Shown: positions 44,415 through 55,649, numbered from the stretch's first letter. The stretch: 64,000 nt of DNA from Paenibacillus sp. L3-i20 (GCF_022180385.2 NZ_BQME02000001.1:2232178-2296177); one strand, 5' to 3'. Notes: generated by a model not told the origin, from the sequence alone. Numbers and translations: made by a program.

Positions 44415-45665
44415 GTGGGGAATATTATTTCGTCTACAAAACAGCATGCAAAAACAGTAATGGCAATTCAAGATTTTCCGATCATTATGTTGATCAACAT
44501 CTTTTTGGGCATCTCGTTTTCATTTGTACTTCCTTTTAATTCCTTGTTCGGTATCGATGAAGTTGGAATGAGCAACACAACCTTTGGGATTTTTATGATG
44601 GTTTCTTCCATTTTCGGTATTGTGTTTAGCACTTGGATTGCGAAGCTGTCCGATCGAGTTCCTGATCGTAAGTTTATTTTGATCCTATGTGCATTAGCAG
44701 GAGTGATTGGGTATATTGGCTTTGCTTTTTCGCGTAACTACTTTGTTCTTTTAGCTATATCATCTATTTTTCTAGGTATTGCTTCATCTACTTTCGCTCA
44801 AGTATTTGCTATAGGCAGAGAAATATTAACAAGATCCACACTGCCAGCGAAGCAGTTGCCTCTTTATATGAACATTCTTCGTACTATTTTTGCTCTGTCA
44901 TGGACTGTCGGTCCTGCAATTGCAGCTTATGTATTGCTCTATCAGGGATTTATCGGTTTGTTCGTCGTTGCTGCGACATGTAATGCTGTTGTTGCTGTCA
45001 TCGCATTATTATTTCTAAATAAACGAAAGGTGGGGTCTGCACCGAAGACGGCAGCTTCTAACATCCCTCTTAAACAAATTGTGTTCCAGCCCGTCATCTT
45101 TGTTAACTTACTAGCCTTTACATTTATCTCAACAGCTAACACGCTCAGCACGATGAATATGGCTCAATATGTGACGAAGGTGCTTGGTGGAGGCAAGGAG
45201 CATATCGGTATCATTTTTAGCATTCCACCCATTTTTGAAGTACCGTTTATGCTTGGGTTCGGTTATTTGGCAACTCGAATGAAAAGTGATCGACTTATTC
45301 GACTTGGCGCACTGATTGCTTTTATCTATTTCACAATCTTATTTTTTGTGGAGACCCCTTATCATATTTATGCTGTACAAATTCTTAGTGCAGCCTATAT
45401 TTCGATTACATCAGGAATCGCTATTACATATTTCCAAGACTTTCTTCCAGAAATGCCGGGTACAGCGACCAATCTATACTCCAATTCGAATAAAGTAGGC
45501 TCTATGTTAGGCTTTTTGTTGTTTGGTTTTATTGCAGATGCTTTTGGTTATCGTAATGTGTATCTTGCTTGTGCAGCGTTTACACTTATAGCGGTTGTAC
45601 TTCTTTTTGGCCTTGCAAAAGCGAAAAAGAAAGGTGTAGATACGAAGCTATCTATAAGCGGATAA
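44415..45665 (+). CDS. MFS transporter, sugar-efflux (SetA-like) type
   Basis: A 416-residue 12-helix transporter with motif A-like AKLSDRVPDRKFIL in the 2-3 loop. The overall pattern (FSFVLPFNSLFGIDEVGMSN; GYLATRMKSDRLIRLGAL) resembles sugar-efflux MFS proteins. The start is GTG 44415 behind GGGGGAATA. Substrate unknown. Confidence 0.8.
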   Translation: MGNIISSTKQHAKTVMAIQDFPIIMLINIFLGISFSFVLPFNSLFGIDEVGMSNTTFGIFMMVSSIFGIVFSTWIAKLSDRVPDRKFILILCALAGVIGYIGFAFSRNYFVLLAISSIFLGIASSTFAQVFAIGREILTRSTLPAKQLPLYMNILRTIFALSWTVGPAIAAYVLLYQGFIGLFVVAATCNAVVAVIALLFLNKRKVGSAPKTAASNIPLKQIVFQPVIFVNLLAFTFISTANTLSTMNMAQYVTKVLGGGKEHIGIIFSIPPIFEVPFMLGFGYLATRMKSDRLIRLGALIAFIYFTILFFVETPYHIYAVQILSAAYISITSGIAITYFQDFLPEMPGTATNLYSNSNKVGSMLGFLLFGFIADAFGYRNVYLACAAFTLIAVVLLFGLAKAKKKGVDTKLSISG

Positions 45666-45717
45666 CTCACGTTCAACTATTAGTTAATAAATATTTTGTG
45701 GATTACCGTTTAAAAGG

Positions 45718-45745
45718 TTGCATTTTTGGCTTGAAATACTATAAT
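45718..45745 (+). promoter_or_regulatory. speE promoter
   Basis: TTGCAT (45718-45723), 16 bases, then a perfect TATAAT (45740-45745), 39 bases before speE. Confidence 0.6.
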
Positions 45746-45783
45746 ACAGGTTGAACTATTGAAGGAAAGAAGGGATTATCGAC

Positions 45784-46611
45784 ATGGAATTATGGTATAC
45801 AGAGAAACAAACAGAAAACTTCGGTATTACAGCGAAGATCACTAAATCGTATGTACACGAACAAACGGATTTTCAACAGCTAGACATGATTGAGACGGAA
45901 GAGTTCGGCACTATGCTTGTTCTTGACGGTATGGTAATGACAACGGTAAAAGATGAATTCGTCTACCATGAGATGGTTGCCCATCCAGTACTCTTTACTC
46001 ACCCGAACCCAGAGAACGTGCTAGTAGTAGGCGGCGGCGATGGCGGCGTTATCCGTGAGGTAATGAAGCATCCTAAGGTGAAAAAAGCTGTTCTCGTTGA
46101 TATAGACGGAAAAGTTATTGAATATTCCAAAAAGTATTTGCCTTCAATCGCAGGCGAGCTGGACAACCCACGCGTTGAAGTGCTTGTAAATGATGGATTT
46201 ATGCATATCCATGATCATAAAAATACGTATGATGTCATTATGGTTGATTCCACTGAGCCTGTTGGCCCTGCGGCGAACCTGTTCACTCGAGGTTTTTATC
46301 AAGGAATCTTCGAATCACTTAAAGAAGATGGCATCTTCGTTGCTCAAACGGATAATCCTTGGTTTAAGGCGGATCTAATTCAAAGCGTGAACAAAGATGT
46401 AAAAGAAGTGTTCCCAATTGTACGTGTATACGGTGCGAACATTCCTACTTATCCAAGTGGCCTTTGGACGTTCACTATGGGAAGTAAGAAATACGATCCG
46501 CTTCAAGTGGATGAAACTTCAATTCCTGAAATTGATACTAAGTACTACACGCCTCGCTTGCACAAAGCAGCGTTTGTACTTCCTAAGTTTGTAGAAGATC
46601 TAGTGAAATAA
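45784..46611 (+). CDS. speE: Spermidine synthase
   Basis: A 275-residue aminopropyltransferase that makes spermidine from putrescine and decarboxylated S-adenosylmethionine. [19 protein letters not shown] is the nucleotide-binding motif and [12 protein letters not shown] holds the catalytic Asp region. Length is typical. ATG follows GAAGGGA. speB is not adjacent. A terminator follows. Confidence 0.95.
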   Translation: MELWYTEKQTENFGITAKITKSYVHEQTDFQQLDMIETEEFGTMLVLDGMVMTTVKDEFVYHEMVAHPVLFTHPNPENVLVVGGGDGGVIREVMKHPKVKKAVLVDIDGKVIEYSKKYLPSIAGELDNPRVEVLVNDGFMHIHDHKNTYDVIMVDSTEPVGPAANLFTRGFYQGIFESLKEDGIFVAQTDNPWFKADLIQSVNKDVKEVFPIVRVYGANIPTYPSGLWTFTMGSKKYDPLQVDETSIPEIDTKYYTPRLHKAAFVLPKFVEDLVK

Positions 46612-46650
46612 ACGATTTCAAACAGTTTAATGTTTTGGAATGTAAACAAG

Positions 46651-46689
46651 AGCCCGATTCGGCCACCCGCCGAAATCGGGCTTCTTATG
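46651..46689 (+). terminator. Rho-independent terminator
   Basis: AGCCCGATTCGGC pairs with GCCGAAATCGGGCT (one bulged A), followed by TCTTATGTCTT. It ends speE. Confidence 0.75.
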
Positions 46690-46767
46690 TCTTCATCCTA
46701 ATGGAGTAAATACCGTATGAGTCCCTTGTCGTAGGATATAATGGAGAAATGAAAGGGGGCGGCAGTA

Positions 46768-47310
46768 GTGTCGCGTATTTTTTCTTTTCCACCTCTTATA
46801 GATGATCGAGCACATGTGTTGATTGCAGGAACTGCACCCAGCGTGAAGTCGCTACAGCATGGGCAATTCTATGGGCATCCACAAAACTACTTCTGGCGCG
46901 TTATATATGGTCTATTTCAAGCTCCGAGTGAGGGTGAAGATACGTTCCCATCGCCTGACCCTATATATGAAAATCGAATAACATTTCTTCAAGAGCATCG
47001 CCTTGCACTGTGGGACGTTATTTCTTCCTGTGAGCGTGAAGGCAGTCTTGATGTCAACATTAAAGGTGAAATATTGAATGATATCCCAGGTTTGCTGGAA
47101 CAATATCCTTCTGTCCGATGTATTGCATTCAACGGAAGTAAAGCGTACGATACTTTTCAAAGAAATTTCCGCGGGCACCCTGCACTCGAAGATGTAGCAA
47201 TGCTGAAGCTGCCCTCAACGAGCCCTATTCCGACAAAGTATATGCGATCATTAGAGGATCGACTGAATGCATGGCGTGTTATCGTTCCCTATTCGGAAGA
47301 ATTATGTTGA
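46768..47310 (+). CDS. DNA-deoxyinosine glycosylase (UDG superfamily)
   Basis: A 180-residue repair enzyme. The motif GTAPSVKSLQHGQFYGHPQN with FWRVIYGLF is typical of hypoxanthine/uracil glycosylases of UDG family 6. The C-terminal LKLPSTSPIPT corresponds to the second active-site loop. It removes deaminated bases such as hypoxanthine from DNA. GTG 46768 follows AAAGGGGGCGG. Confidence 0.85.
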   Translation: MSRIFSFPPLIDDRAHVLIAGTAPSVKSLQHGQFYGHPQNYFWRVIYGLFQAPSEGEDTFPSPDPIYENRITFLQEHRLALWDVISSCEREGSLDVNIKGEILNDIPGLLEQYPSVRCIAFNGSKAYDTFQRNFRGHPALEDVAMLKLPSTSPIPTKYMRSLEDRLNAWRVIVPYSEELC

Positions 47311-47328
47311 ATATGCAACAAATGTAAA

Positions 47329-47371
47329 CCCTTGATCGTTAGGCATATGTAGGCATATTCGATTCAAGGGG
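47329..47371 (+). promoter_or_regulatory. Hairpin overlapping a ribosome binding site
   Basis: CCCTTGATCG (47329-47338) pairs with CGATTCAAGGG (about 47360-47370, one bulged T). The loop contains a direct repeat AGGCATAT...AGGCATAT. The 3' arm includes AAGGGGG, the ribosome binding site of the lipoprotein gene, so folding would hide it. It could also end the glycosylase transcript. Confidence 0.5.
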
Positions 47372-47382
47372 GCTTTGCAAGT

Positions 47383-48414
47383 ATGAATAAATTACATAAT
47401 TATATGAAGTTAACCATGTTTTCTTTGTTTATGTCATTCGTTATAGCTGGATGCAGTTCAAGTGACAACAAGCCAGTGAGTTCGACTACATCTCAAGTTC
47501 CAACGTTTTCATCAAGTGCAAGTGAAGCGGCTACACCGACACCAACTGTAGAGTTGATTGATAGTGATCAAGTAATAAAGACGTTCAGCGATCTCGCAAT
47601 GGAAAAACCACTGGCAGATGTTATGTATGCAGCATATTCTAAGAATATTGTAGACTTACAGCCAGCTGATGCAGATGAACTAACTCGTGTACTAGAATCC
47701 TACTATAATGAAAATCTGGATGCATTTACGGATAAGCTTGACAGTGAAATCGTTCAGAAGGCATTGCATGTAAACTATATACCGATTACGGATAAACAGC
47801 TTGATGAGCTCACGACGATTGAAAGTGATGACGTCCGTCAATTCATTCAGAAGACACTTAGAAATGGATACAAATTGGTCTCAGGAGAAGGGACTATTTA
47901 TCTTGCTGTTGATTACAGTAAGCTGCTTATACATTCAGACAAACTAACACCTGCTATGAAGGCCTATTTAGAAATCATGAGTTCAGAATCAAACGAAAAA
48001 TCAATGAGTGATGCTAGTATAGTAATTGGGCTTGATGAGTTAGCAACTAGAACGCTTGCTGCTGAAAGCTTCGTTGTAACATATCCTGACTCATTGGAAA
48101 GAAAAAAGATTGAGCAGCAATATGGTCTTTATTTATCGATGTTTTTGGCAGGAACGTCTAACACAACCCATTACGGTGAGAAATACATGATTCTCCCAGA
48201 AGTGAAGAGTCAATACGAACAAATGGTAGCAGATTATGGAGAGACAATCACAGGTCAAGTGACACAACAATTACTCGACATTTTGAAAGGAACGAAAGGT
48301 GCTTTTTTCGAGGTAGATGGACTAGGGGAATCGCAGAGCATACCTGAAGTACAGAAGTTTTTTGATAATTTTTATACGGATGCCGTTGCTAAATTTCCCG
48401 CTGCAACTAAATAA
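47383..48414 (+). CDS. Lipoprotein, unknown function
   Basis: A 343-residue exported lipoprotein with lipobox VIAGC at 19-23 and a Ser/Thr-rich linker to about residue 55, followed by a mainly helical domain. I recognise no family. ATG 47383 follows AAGGGGG by about 12 bases, inside a possible hairpin. It is flanked by housekeeping genes without clear functional link. Confidence 0.7.
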   Translation: MNKLHNYMKLTMFSLFMSFVIAGCSSSDNKPVSSTTSQVPTFSSSASEAATPTPTVELIDSDQVIKTFSDLAMEKPLADVMYAAYSKNIVDLQPADADELTRVLESYYNENLDAFTDKLDSEIVQKALHVNYIPITDKQLDELTTIESDDVRQFIQKTLRNGYKLVSGEGTIYLAVDYSKLLIHSDKLTPAMKAYLEIMSSESNEKSMSDASIVIGLDELATRTLAAESFVVTYPDSLERKKIEQQYGLYLSMFLAGTSNTTHYGEKYMILPEVKSQYEQMVADYGETITGQVTQQLLDILKGTKGAFFEVDGLGESQSIPEVQKFFDNFYTDAVAKFPAATK

Positions 48415-48582
48415 TTGGATTCGCTCGCCCCCCAAGTGGGATGGTATAATGTGCAGATACCGGATTTCTATTAGAACGTATTCATTGGGAGTAGAAGAAT
48501 TGTTCTGAATTTATGGGTGAAGTGATCTTCATCATGAGTTATAGTAGTAACATATAAGAAGATAGATAAGCGGGAGTAGACT

Positions 48583-49026
48583 ATGAAAGATAGCGGTAAA
48601 GCCATCATCATACTGGAGAGTAAGGTTGATGGTGAGAAGGTTACTCATCGTTATAAGGGAGAATGGTTTCGGAAGCAAAAGTCACTTTTCATTCGCTATG
48701 AGGAAGATGGGGACATACGCTCTCTAATACGGTATTCTCCGAATGAGTTGTCTGTTAAACGTAACGGTGCCCTTAAATCCGAGCAGTTGTTTGTCCCGGG
48801 CCAGAGCAGAAGTGGTAGCTATCGGTCACCTGTGACAGTATTTCAATTAGAGACGCACACGAAGTCGTTAATTCTGCATGTCAAAGCGAGTCAGGACCAT
48901 AACGAGCCATTGTTGCCATCATCGCCGCCATTTACGATTGAGTGGCGGTACGAGTTATTTGTAAGTGAGCAAATGTCGGGGCGGTTTCATATCCGTCTCC
49001 ATCTACAGGAGGATCATGAAGTATGA
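48583..49026 (+). CDS. ywiB: YwiB family protein (DUF1934)
   Basis: A 147-residue beta-barrel-type protein of unknown function, calycin-like, always next to argS in Bacillus relatives. Typical pieces are [32 protein letters not shown] and IEWRYELF. It overlaps argS by ATGA, so the two are translated together. The start follows GCGGGAG. A TATAAT with a TGG extension lies near 48448. Confidence 0.88.
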   Translation: MKDSGKAIIILESKVDGEKVTHRYKGEWFRKQKSLFIRYEEDGDIRSLIRYSPNELSVKRNGALKSEQLFVPGQSRSGSYRSPVTVFQLETHTKSLILHVKASQDHNEPLLPSSPPFTIEWRYELFVSEQMSGRFHIRLHLQEDHEV

Positions 49027-50708
49027 GTGCGAATGAAAATGTGTTAGACAAATTATATGAGCAAGTCAAAGGTGCGATTGCAGACGCTGCTGTTGCTGCG
49101 GGACTTGCTGCTAGAGAAGATTTGCCTCAGTTTGTTCTTGAAGTTCCGAAGGACAAGACTCATGGCGACCTTGCAACGAATGCTGCTATGCAGCTAACGA
49201 AACTTGCAAAAAAAAATCCGCGTCAAATTGCGGAAGCTATTATCGAAAATTTAGATTTGAAAAGTGCTTCGATCCAATCTGCTGATATCGCAGGCCCGGG
49301 GTTTATTAACTTCCGTATGGATAAGAGCTATCTGTATCCTGTAGTGGCGCAAGCACTTGAAGCGGGGGAAAACTTCGGACGAGCAGCAGTTGGTACTGGC
49401 CAGCGCGTACAGGTGGAGTTTGTTAGTGCTAACCCTACGGGCAGCTTGCATCTTGGACATGCACGCGGTGCAGCAGTCGGCGATGCTCTTTGTAACGTTC
49501 TCGATTACGCTGGCTACGATGTAACACGTGAATATTATATTAATGATGCTGGAAAACAAGTGGAGAACCTTGCGAAATCCCTTGAAGCTCGCTATCGCCA
49601 AGCACTTGGCCAACAGGCTGACATGCCAGAGGATGGTTATTTCGGCGAAGATATTATTGGTTTCGCAAAAGGGCTTGCAGAGCAAGAAGGAGATCGTCTT
49701 CTTTCGTTATCTGACGAGGAAAGATTTACTTACTTCCGCAGCTTCGGGCTTGAGAAAGAGTTGGATAAAATCAAGCGTGACCTTAATCGATTCCGTGTTG
49801 GATTTGATGTCTGGTACAGCGAGACTGCCCTCTACGAGAGCGGACAAGTTGAGCAGGGATTAGAAGCGCTTAAAGCTTCAGGACATGTATACGACGAAGA
49901 AGGAGCAACATGGCTTAATACAATGCTGTTCGGCGATGACAAAAATCGCGTCCTAGTCAAAAATGATGGTTCCTACACGTACCTAACGCCCGATATTGCT
50001 TATCACCGTGACAAATACGGTCGTGGCTATGATCGCATGATCAACATATGGGGAGCAGACCATCACGGCTATATTCCACGTGTGAAGGCTGCAATGGAAG
50101 CACTCGGCAACGATCCTGGTAAGCTTACTGTCCTGATTGCTCAGATGGTTAGTTTGTTCCAGAACGGCGAGAAGATGAAGATGTCCAAACGTACAGGTAA
50201 AGCGGTAACGATGGAGGACCTAATGGATGAGGTAGGCATCGATGCTATCCGTTACTTCTTTTCCATGCGAGGCATGGACTCCCATCTAGACTTCGACATG
50301 GATCTAGCCATTTCGACGTCCAACGAAAATCCAGTATTCTATGTGCAATATGCACATGCACGGATTTGCAGCATATTCAGACAAGCGGAAGAGCAAGGCA
50401 TTGCGCTTGCGGATACAAGCAGTATCAACTTTGAAAAGCTTAATACAGAAGCTGAATATGATCTGCTTCGCAAAATTGGTGAATTGCCGCAAGAGATTAC
50501 GGAAGCAGCTGCTCAGTATGCACCGCACCGTCTCATCCGCTACGTATATGAACTGGCTTCCCAGTTCCACAGCTATTACCGCGCAGAACGAGTTATAACG
50601 GAAGACTCCGAGCAGACTGCCGCACGTTTGGCATTGCTCGGCGCGGTTCGTATTGCCATTGCGAACGTGCTTCGCCTTGTGGGCGTTTCCGCTCCAGATC
50701 GTATGTAG
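49023..50708 (+). CDS. argS: Arginyl-tRNA synthetase
   Basis: A 561-residue class I synthetase that charges tRNA-Arg. An N-terminal Add-1 domain recognises the tRNA. Catalytic motifs are the HIGH equivalent in [19 protein letters not shown] and [12 protein letters not shown]. The DALR anticodon-binding domain is at the C terminus. It overlaps ywiB by 4 bases and ends at a strong terminator. Confidence 0.97.
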   Translation: MSANENVLDKLYEQVKGAIADAAVAAGLAAREDLPQFVLEVPKDKTHGDLATNAAMQLTKLAKKNPRQIAEAIIENLDLKSASIQSADIAGPGFINFRMDKSYLYPVVAQALEAGENFGRAAVGTGQRVQVEFVSANPTGSLHLGHARGAAVGDALCNVLDYAGYDVTREYYINDAGKQVENLAKSLEARYRQALGQQADMPEDGYFGEDIIGFAKGLAEQEGDRLLSLSDEERFTYFRSFGLEKELDKIKRDLNRFRVGFDVWYSETALYESGQVEQGLEALKASGHVYDEEGATWLNTMLFGDDKNRVLVKNDGSYTYLTPDIAYHRDKYGRGYDRMINIWGADHHGYIPRVKAAMEALGNDPGKLTVLIAQMVSLFQNGEKMKMSKRTGKAVTMEDLMDEVGIDAIRYFFSMRGMDSHLDFDMDLAISTSNENPVFYVQYAHARICSIFRQAEEQGIALADTSSINFEKLNTEAEYDLLRKIGELPQEITEAAAQYAPHRLIRYVYELASQFHSYYRAERVITEDSEQTAARLALLGAVRIAIANVLRLVGVSAPDRM

Positions 50709-50727
50709 CCGTCTTTTCAATATATAG

Positions 50728-50764
50728 CAAGAGCCGTCCCTGTTAACGGGGACGGCTCTTGTTT
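50728..50764 (+). terminator. Rho-independent terminator
   Basis: CAAGAGCCGTCCC pairs with GGGACGGCTCTTG around TGTTAACG, with TTTATG following. It ends argS. Confidence 0.85.
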
Positions 50765-50771
50765 ATGAATA

Positions 50772-51035
50772 TTATTCGATGAATACGGGGTATCCGGCTT
50801 GCGTGGAGTCTTCCAATTTTATTTTGTAGGATTCTCCGGATTTGCTTGATACAGCTTCCATTGTTACTGGTAATTTAATGTTGACGTGATATTCGCCAGG
50901 AGGAACTGCCTCACCCTTATCGTTTTTTTGGTCCCAATCGACGGTGGACTGGACTGATCCGGTCTTCCTAATAGATGCTGATTTATAGTATGTACTGTAA
51001 AAATAATTGAAATTTGCTATGCAGAGCCACGTTTC
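50772..51035 (-). pseudogene. C-terminal fragment of a BsuPI/FlgD-like domain protein
   Basis: The minus strand keeps one frame open for 88 codons, ending at TAA 50772, with no start codon near its 5' end. The text STVDWDQKNDKGEAVPPGEY matches the WD.KD.G.PVPPGEY core seen in BsuPI-type and FlgD-Ig-like beta-sandwich domains; the tail ends in AGYPVFIE. An in-frame TAA precedes it at 51036-51038. It looks like the 3' end of a gene whose 5' part was lost. Confidence 0.5.
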
Positions 51036-51049
51036 TTAATGAGCATAGG

Positions 51050-51090
51050 GTGAAAAATAAGAACGCCGCCTTGGAATTAGCCAAGGCGGC
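51050..51090 (-). terminator. Terminator of the S8 protease gene
   Basis: On the minus strand GCCGCCTTGG (51090-51081) pairs perfectly with CCAAGGCGGC (51074-51065), followed by GTTCTTATTTTT. Confidence 0.85.
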
Positions 51091-51120
51091 GCCTATAATT
51101 TCAGTTGCAGTTTTACGAAG

Positions 51121-52257
51121 TTATAATTTTTCTGACGCTTGCAACATGCGCATAATGTCCAGCTCGCCGGTACTTTTGCGCGAGTTACTGTTTTTGAGCG
51201 GCTGCATCGATCGTTTCATTATATATTTAATTTCGCTAGGCGTCAGACCAGGCCGCAGAGACAATAAGAGGGCGATCGCACCACTGACATGAGAGGTGGC
51301 CATCGAGGTTCCGCTCATTTCATTATAGTTGCCGCGCAGCCAAGCAGAAGTGATTTTGTCCCCGGGAGCATAGATATCGATAAATGCGCCACGGTTGCTG
51401 AACGGGGCAACACGACGCAACTTATTGGTTGCGCCAACGGAAATCGTTTGCGAATATCGGGCGGGGTAGTCGACAGAACGACGCTTCCCATCATTGCCGG
51501 ATGAGGCGACGATAATGACACCGGAGTTGTAGGCACTCGTAACTGCGCCAAGTAAAGATTTACTTCTTGATTTCATTCCAAAGCTCATATTAATAACGTC
51601 CATACCATTACGAACACACCATTCGATCCCGAGAATGATATCAGAGACATAGGCACTGCCGTTATGGTCGAATGCTTTGACAGGAGCTATAAGCGCTCTT
51701 GGAGCAACACCAATCATTCCTTGCATTTGGTTAGCTGCTGCTATCGTGCCAGCAATATGAGTGCCATGACCGTTGTCGTCATAGGGAGGTTTGCTTCGAT
51801 GTAGCAAGTTGATGCCGCGCAGCAAAGAATGGCGTAGATCAGGATGGTTGAAGTCTACCCCCGTATCAATAACGCCAACTTTGACCCGATGTCCTGTCGT
51901 TACGCTCCATGCAGTAGGAGCTTTAACTTGTTGGACACCCCAAGGAATTCCGTTTTCGATCGCAGGCATTTTCTGACTGGAGGGGCTAAAGCTAATTTTA
52001 CAATCCTTCTCTATCCATATCCGTCCTGCAAATGATTCTAATGTAATCTCAGTTGGTAAGATGCACGAAAAGCCTGACACAAGAGGCATAAGTTTAATCC
52101 ATTTCAAAATTGATGAGGAATCAGATTGATGAGACAGCTTGCGCAGGAAGCTTCGATACTCGCTGCCGCTGTGGAAACGTATAATTCTTTTTGTTGCCTT
52201 GGAGGTATTATTTGCCATAGCCTGCTGTAAACAACGTATTAATGCGGCGGTATCCAT
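51121..52257 (-). CDS. Subtilisin-like S8 serine protease, no signal peptide
   Basis: A 378-residue protease. The catalytic triad is read from VGVIDTGVDFNHPDLR (Asp), DDNGHGTHIAGTIAA (His) and SGTSMATSHVSGAIAL (Ser). The oxyanion Asn is in ASSGNDG. About 100 residues precede the catalytic domain and probably act as a propeptide. No signal peptide is visible with start ATG 52257, chosen for its GGGAGGGG 10 bases upstream, so the enzyme is either intracellular or exported atypically. It lies opposite to argS and rpoE. Confidence 0.9.
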   Translation of the reverse strand: MDTAALIRCLQQAMANNTSKATKRIIRFHSGSEYRSFLRKLSHQSDSSSILKWIKLMPLVSGFSCILPTEITLESFAGRIWIEKDCKISFSPSSQKMPAIENGIPWGVQQVKAPTAWSVTTGHRVKVGVIDTGVDFNHPDLRHSLLRGINLLHRSKPPYDDNGHGTHIAGTIAAANQMQGMIGVAPRALIAPVKAFDHNGSAYVSDIILGIEWCVRNGMDVINMSFGMKSRSKSLLGAVTSAYNSGVIIVASSGNDGKRRSVDYPARYSQTISVGATNKLRRVAPFSNRGAFIDIYAPGDKITSAWLRGNYNEMSGTSMATSHVSGAIALLLSLRPGLTPSEIKYIMKRSMQPLKNSNSRKSTGELDIMRMLQASEKL

Positions 52258-52364
52258 GTGTATGCTTCCCCTCCCGAAGGACGATGCTGAACCATTGTAT
52301 GAACCGTTTAATCCAACCGCATGAGCAACATGCCTTTTTTTATATAAATAGGCTCTGTGCCGTG

Positions 52365-52380
52365 TCAAAATCGATTTTGA
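52365..52380. promoter_or_regulatory. Perfect 16-bp palindrome
   Basis: TCAAAATCGATTTTGA is fully self-complementary. It lies between the S8 protease and rpoE genes, about 110 bases upstream of the protease start. A dimeric regulator could bind it. Confidence 0.45.
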
Positions 52381-52444
52381 AACATAGGATGAATAAGGAG
52401 CTATCAACGCTCTTGCATCTCCGGTAAGTCCGCTTGCGGCTTTG

Positions 52445-52497
52445 TCGGATGGATACAGTCAAAGCGAAGGGACCCCCCTTCGCTTTTTGGCATCCGA
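52445..52497 (+). promoter_or_regulatory. Large nested hairpin upstream of rpoE
   Basis: Outer arms TCGGATG (52445-52451) and CATCCGA (52491-52497) enclose a perfect 10-bp stem AAAGCGAAGG/CCTTCGCTTT (52461-52470, 52477-52486). TTTTT follows the inner stem within the outer arm. It may be a terminator or a structured leader on the plus strand. A 12-codon frame, ATG 52388 to TAA, precedes it. Confidence 0.5.
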
Positions 52498-52604
52498 GGC
52501 TCCCGCTTGCTTTTTTGCATGAAATAGGTTTTACTATACTTTGACTAGCGTAAACAATGAAATGAACGAGTACATAATTTCTTTGCAAGAGAGGATGTGT
52601 CCAT

Positions 52605-53168
52605 ATGAGCGGCAGCAATTTTACATTAAAGCTGGATCCTGAACGCGTGAAGGAAATGCCTATGGTCGACTTGGCGTTTGAAGTGCTGAAAGCGGCTAAT
52701 ACGCCTTACTATTATCGCGATCTAATGATGGAGATCGCTAAGATACGTGGTCTTTCACAAGACGGCATTAATCAATTCATCGCCCAAGTATATACGGAGA
52801 TCAATATTGATGGCCGATTTGCTTGTGTCGGCAGCAATATGTGGGGACTGAAACGCTGGTATCCAGTTGAACGTTCCGAAGATCCAGTAGGTAACGCGAA
52901 GCGTACACGTATTATCAACGACGATGATGATTTGGAAGACGATGATGTGTTCGCTGACGAGGAAGAAGAAACCTATGCGGCTGACGAAGAAGACTACGAT
53001 GTCTTTGACGAAGACCACGAGGACTTCGAAGAGGCAGAGGAAGAAGTCGAGGCAGAAGTAGATATCGAAGACGAGGACTTGGACGAAGAAGTCAGCGGTG
53101 AATTAGACACTGATGATGCGGACGAGGAAGACGAAAGCGATGAAGAAGAAGAGGAAGACGATAAGTAG
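52605..53168 (+). CDS. rpoE: RNA polymerase delta subunit
   Basis: A 187-residue protein that associates with core RNA polymerase and raises promoter selectivity and recycling. The N-terminal HARE-HTH domain (residues 10-95: VDLAFEVLKAANTPYYYRDL, GRFACVGSNMWGLKRW) is followed by an about 85-residue, almost wholly Asp/Glu tail, typical of delta. The start follows GAGAGGATG. It precedes pyrG, as in Bacillus. Confidence 0.95.
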   Translation: MSGSNFTLKLDPERVKEMPMVDLAFEVLKAANTPYYYRDLMMEIAKIRGLSQDGINQFIAQVYTEINIDGRFACVGSNMWGLKRWYPVERSEDPVGNAKRTRIINDDDDLEDDDVFADEEEETYAADEEDYDVFDEDHEDFEEAEEEVEAEVDIEDEDLDEEVSGELDTDDADEEDESDEEEEEDDK

Positions 53169-53178
53169 TCGTTTTCGC

Positions 53179-53219
53179 TTGACATGTCCTATGAGGGCAG
53201 AGTAAACTATTGCATGGGC
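53179..53219 (+). promoter_or_regulatory. pyrG promoter with GGGC start
   Basis: TTGACA (53179-53184), 18 bases, TAAACT (53203-53208), and GGGC at 53216-53219, exactly where transcription should begin. In Bacillus pyrG the same GGGC start permits reiterative G addition when CTP is low. A terminator with a C-run follows. Confidence 0.7.
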
Positions 53220-53263
53220 TTAAGATTCGGTTAACAAATAACGCATATGATATGCCAGTAGAG

Positions 53264-53299
53264 AAAAGTGCCCCCGTTGCTACGGGTGTCACTTTTTTT
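53264..53299 (+). terminator. rpoE terminator / pyrG attenuator
   Basis: AAAAGTGC.CCCGT pairs with ACGGG.G.CACTTTT around TGCT, ending in T7. The 5' arm contains five consecutive C (53271-53275), able to pair with a poly-G 5' end of the pyrG transcript and so open the terminator. It also ends rpoE. Confidence 0.75.
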
Positions 53300-53313
53300 G
53301 TTTGAAGAGATAA

Positions 53314-55077
<1,764 letters not shown>

Positions 55078-55093
55078 ATTATTCACTTTTCAC

Positions 55094-55198
55094 TTCGAGA
55101 CCGAGATTTTTCTCAATTCCAGCAAGTTTTTGTAGGAAATAGAAGGAAAACCACTAGTCTTCACGAATATATATAAAAAAATATGGAAAGTTGTCCAA
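55094..55198 (+). promoter_or_regulatory. SigH-type promoter of spo0F with 0A-like boxes
   Basis: GAAGGAAAA (55142-55150), 12 bases, ACGAATAT (55163-55170) fits the sigma-H consensus RWAGGAWWW-N12-HMGAATWW at every position. Single-mismatch 0A boxes are TTCGAGA (55094-55100) and TGTCCAA (about 55192-55198). In Bacillus spo0F is driven by SigH and Spo0A. Confidence 0.7.
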
Positions 55199-55240
55199 CA
55201 TTTTTTATGATGAGATTCAGTCGTGGGGGGTAGATGTAGG

Positions 55241-55639
55241 TTGGAGAAGAAGAAGGTATTGATTGTTGATGATCAGAATGGAATCCGCATCCTTCTCTTA
55301 GAAGTATTTAACAGCGAAGGTTATGACACTTTTCAGGCCCCGAACGGTAAAATTGCCTTGGAAATTGTGAAGCGTGATGCACCGGATCTGGTTTTATTGG
55401 ATATGAAGATTCCAGGCATGGACGGATTAGAAATATTGAAGCATATCAAGGCGATGGACCCATCCATTAAAGTTATAATGATGACTGCATATGGAGAGCT
55501 TGATATGATCAAGGAAGCTACAGATTTGGGAGCGCTTATGCACTTTACGAAGCCATTCGACATTGATGAGATGAGAATCGAAGTGAACAAGCACCTTAAT
55601 GGTGGCAACTCCTCTGAACGCTTAGCGATAGGATCTTAA
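55241..55639 (+). CDS. spo0F: Sporulation response regulator Spo0F
   Basis: A 132-residue single receiver domain that passes phosphate from sporulation kinases to Spo0[21 protein letters not shown] holds the acidic pair. [13 protein letters not shown] puts the phospho-acceptor at Asp54, the same number as in Bacillus, when translation starts at TTG 55241. Also [11 protein letters not shown] and [16 protein letters not shown] lies about 10 bases upstream. It sits between pyrG and the decayed fba. Confidence 0.95.
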   Translation: MEKKKVLIVDDQNGIRILLLEVFNSEGYDTFQAPNGKIALEIVKRDAPDLVLLDMKIPGMDGLEILKHIKAMDPSIKVIMMTAYGELDMIKEATDLGALMHFTKPFDIDEMRIEVNKHLNGGNSSERLAIGS

Positions 55640-55649
55640 CATAATGTGT

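Noticed and set aside
52994..53185. Minus-strand Ser-rich reading frame
   Set aside because: It is the antisense of the Asp/Glu tail of the delta subunit and has no start signal.
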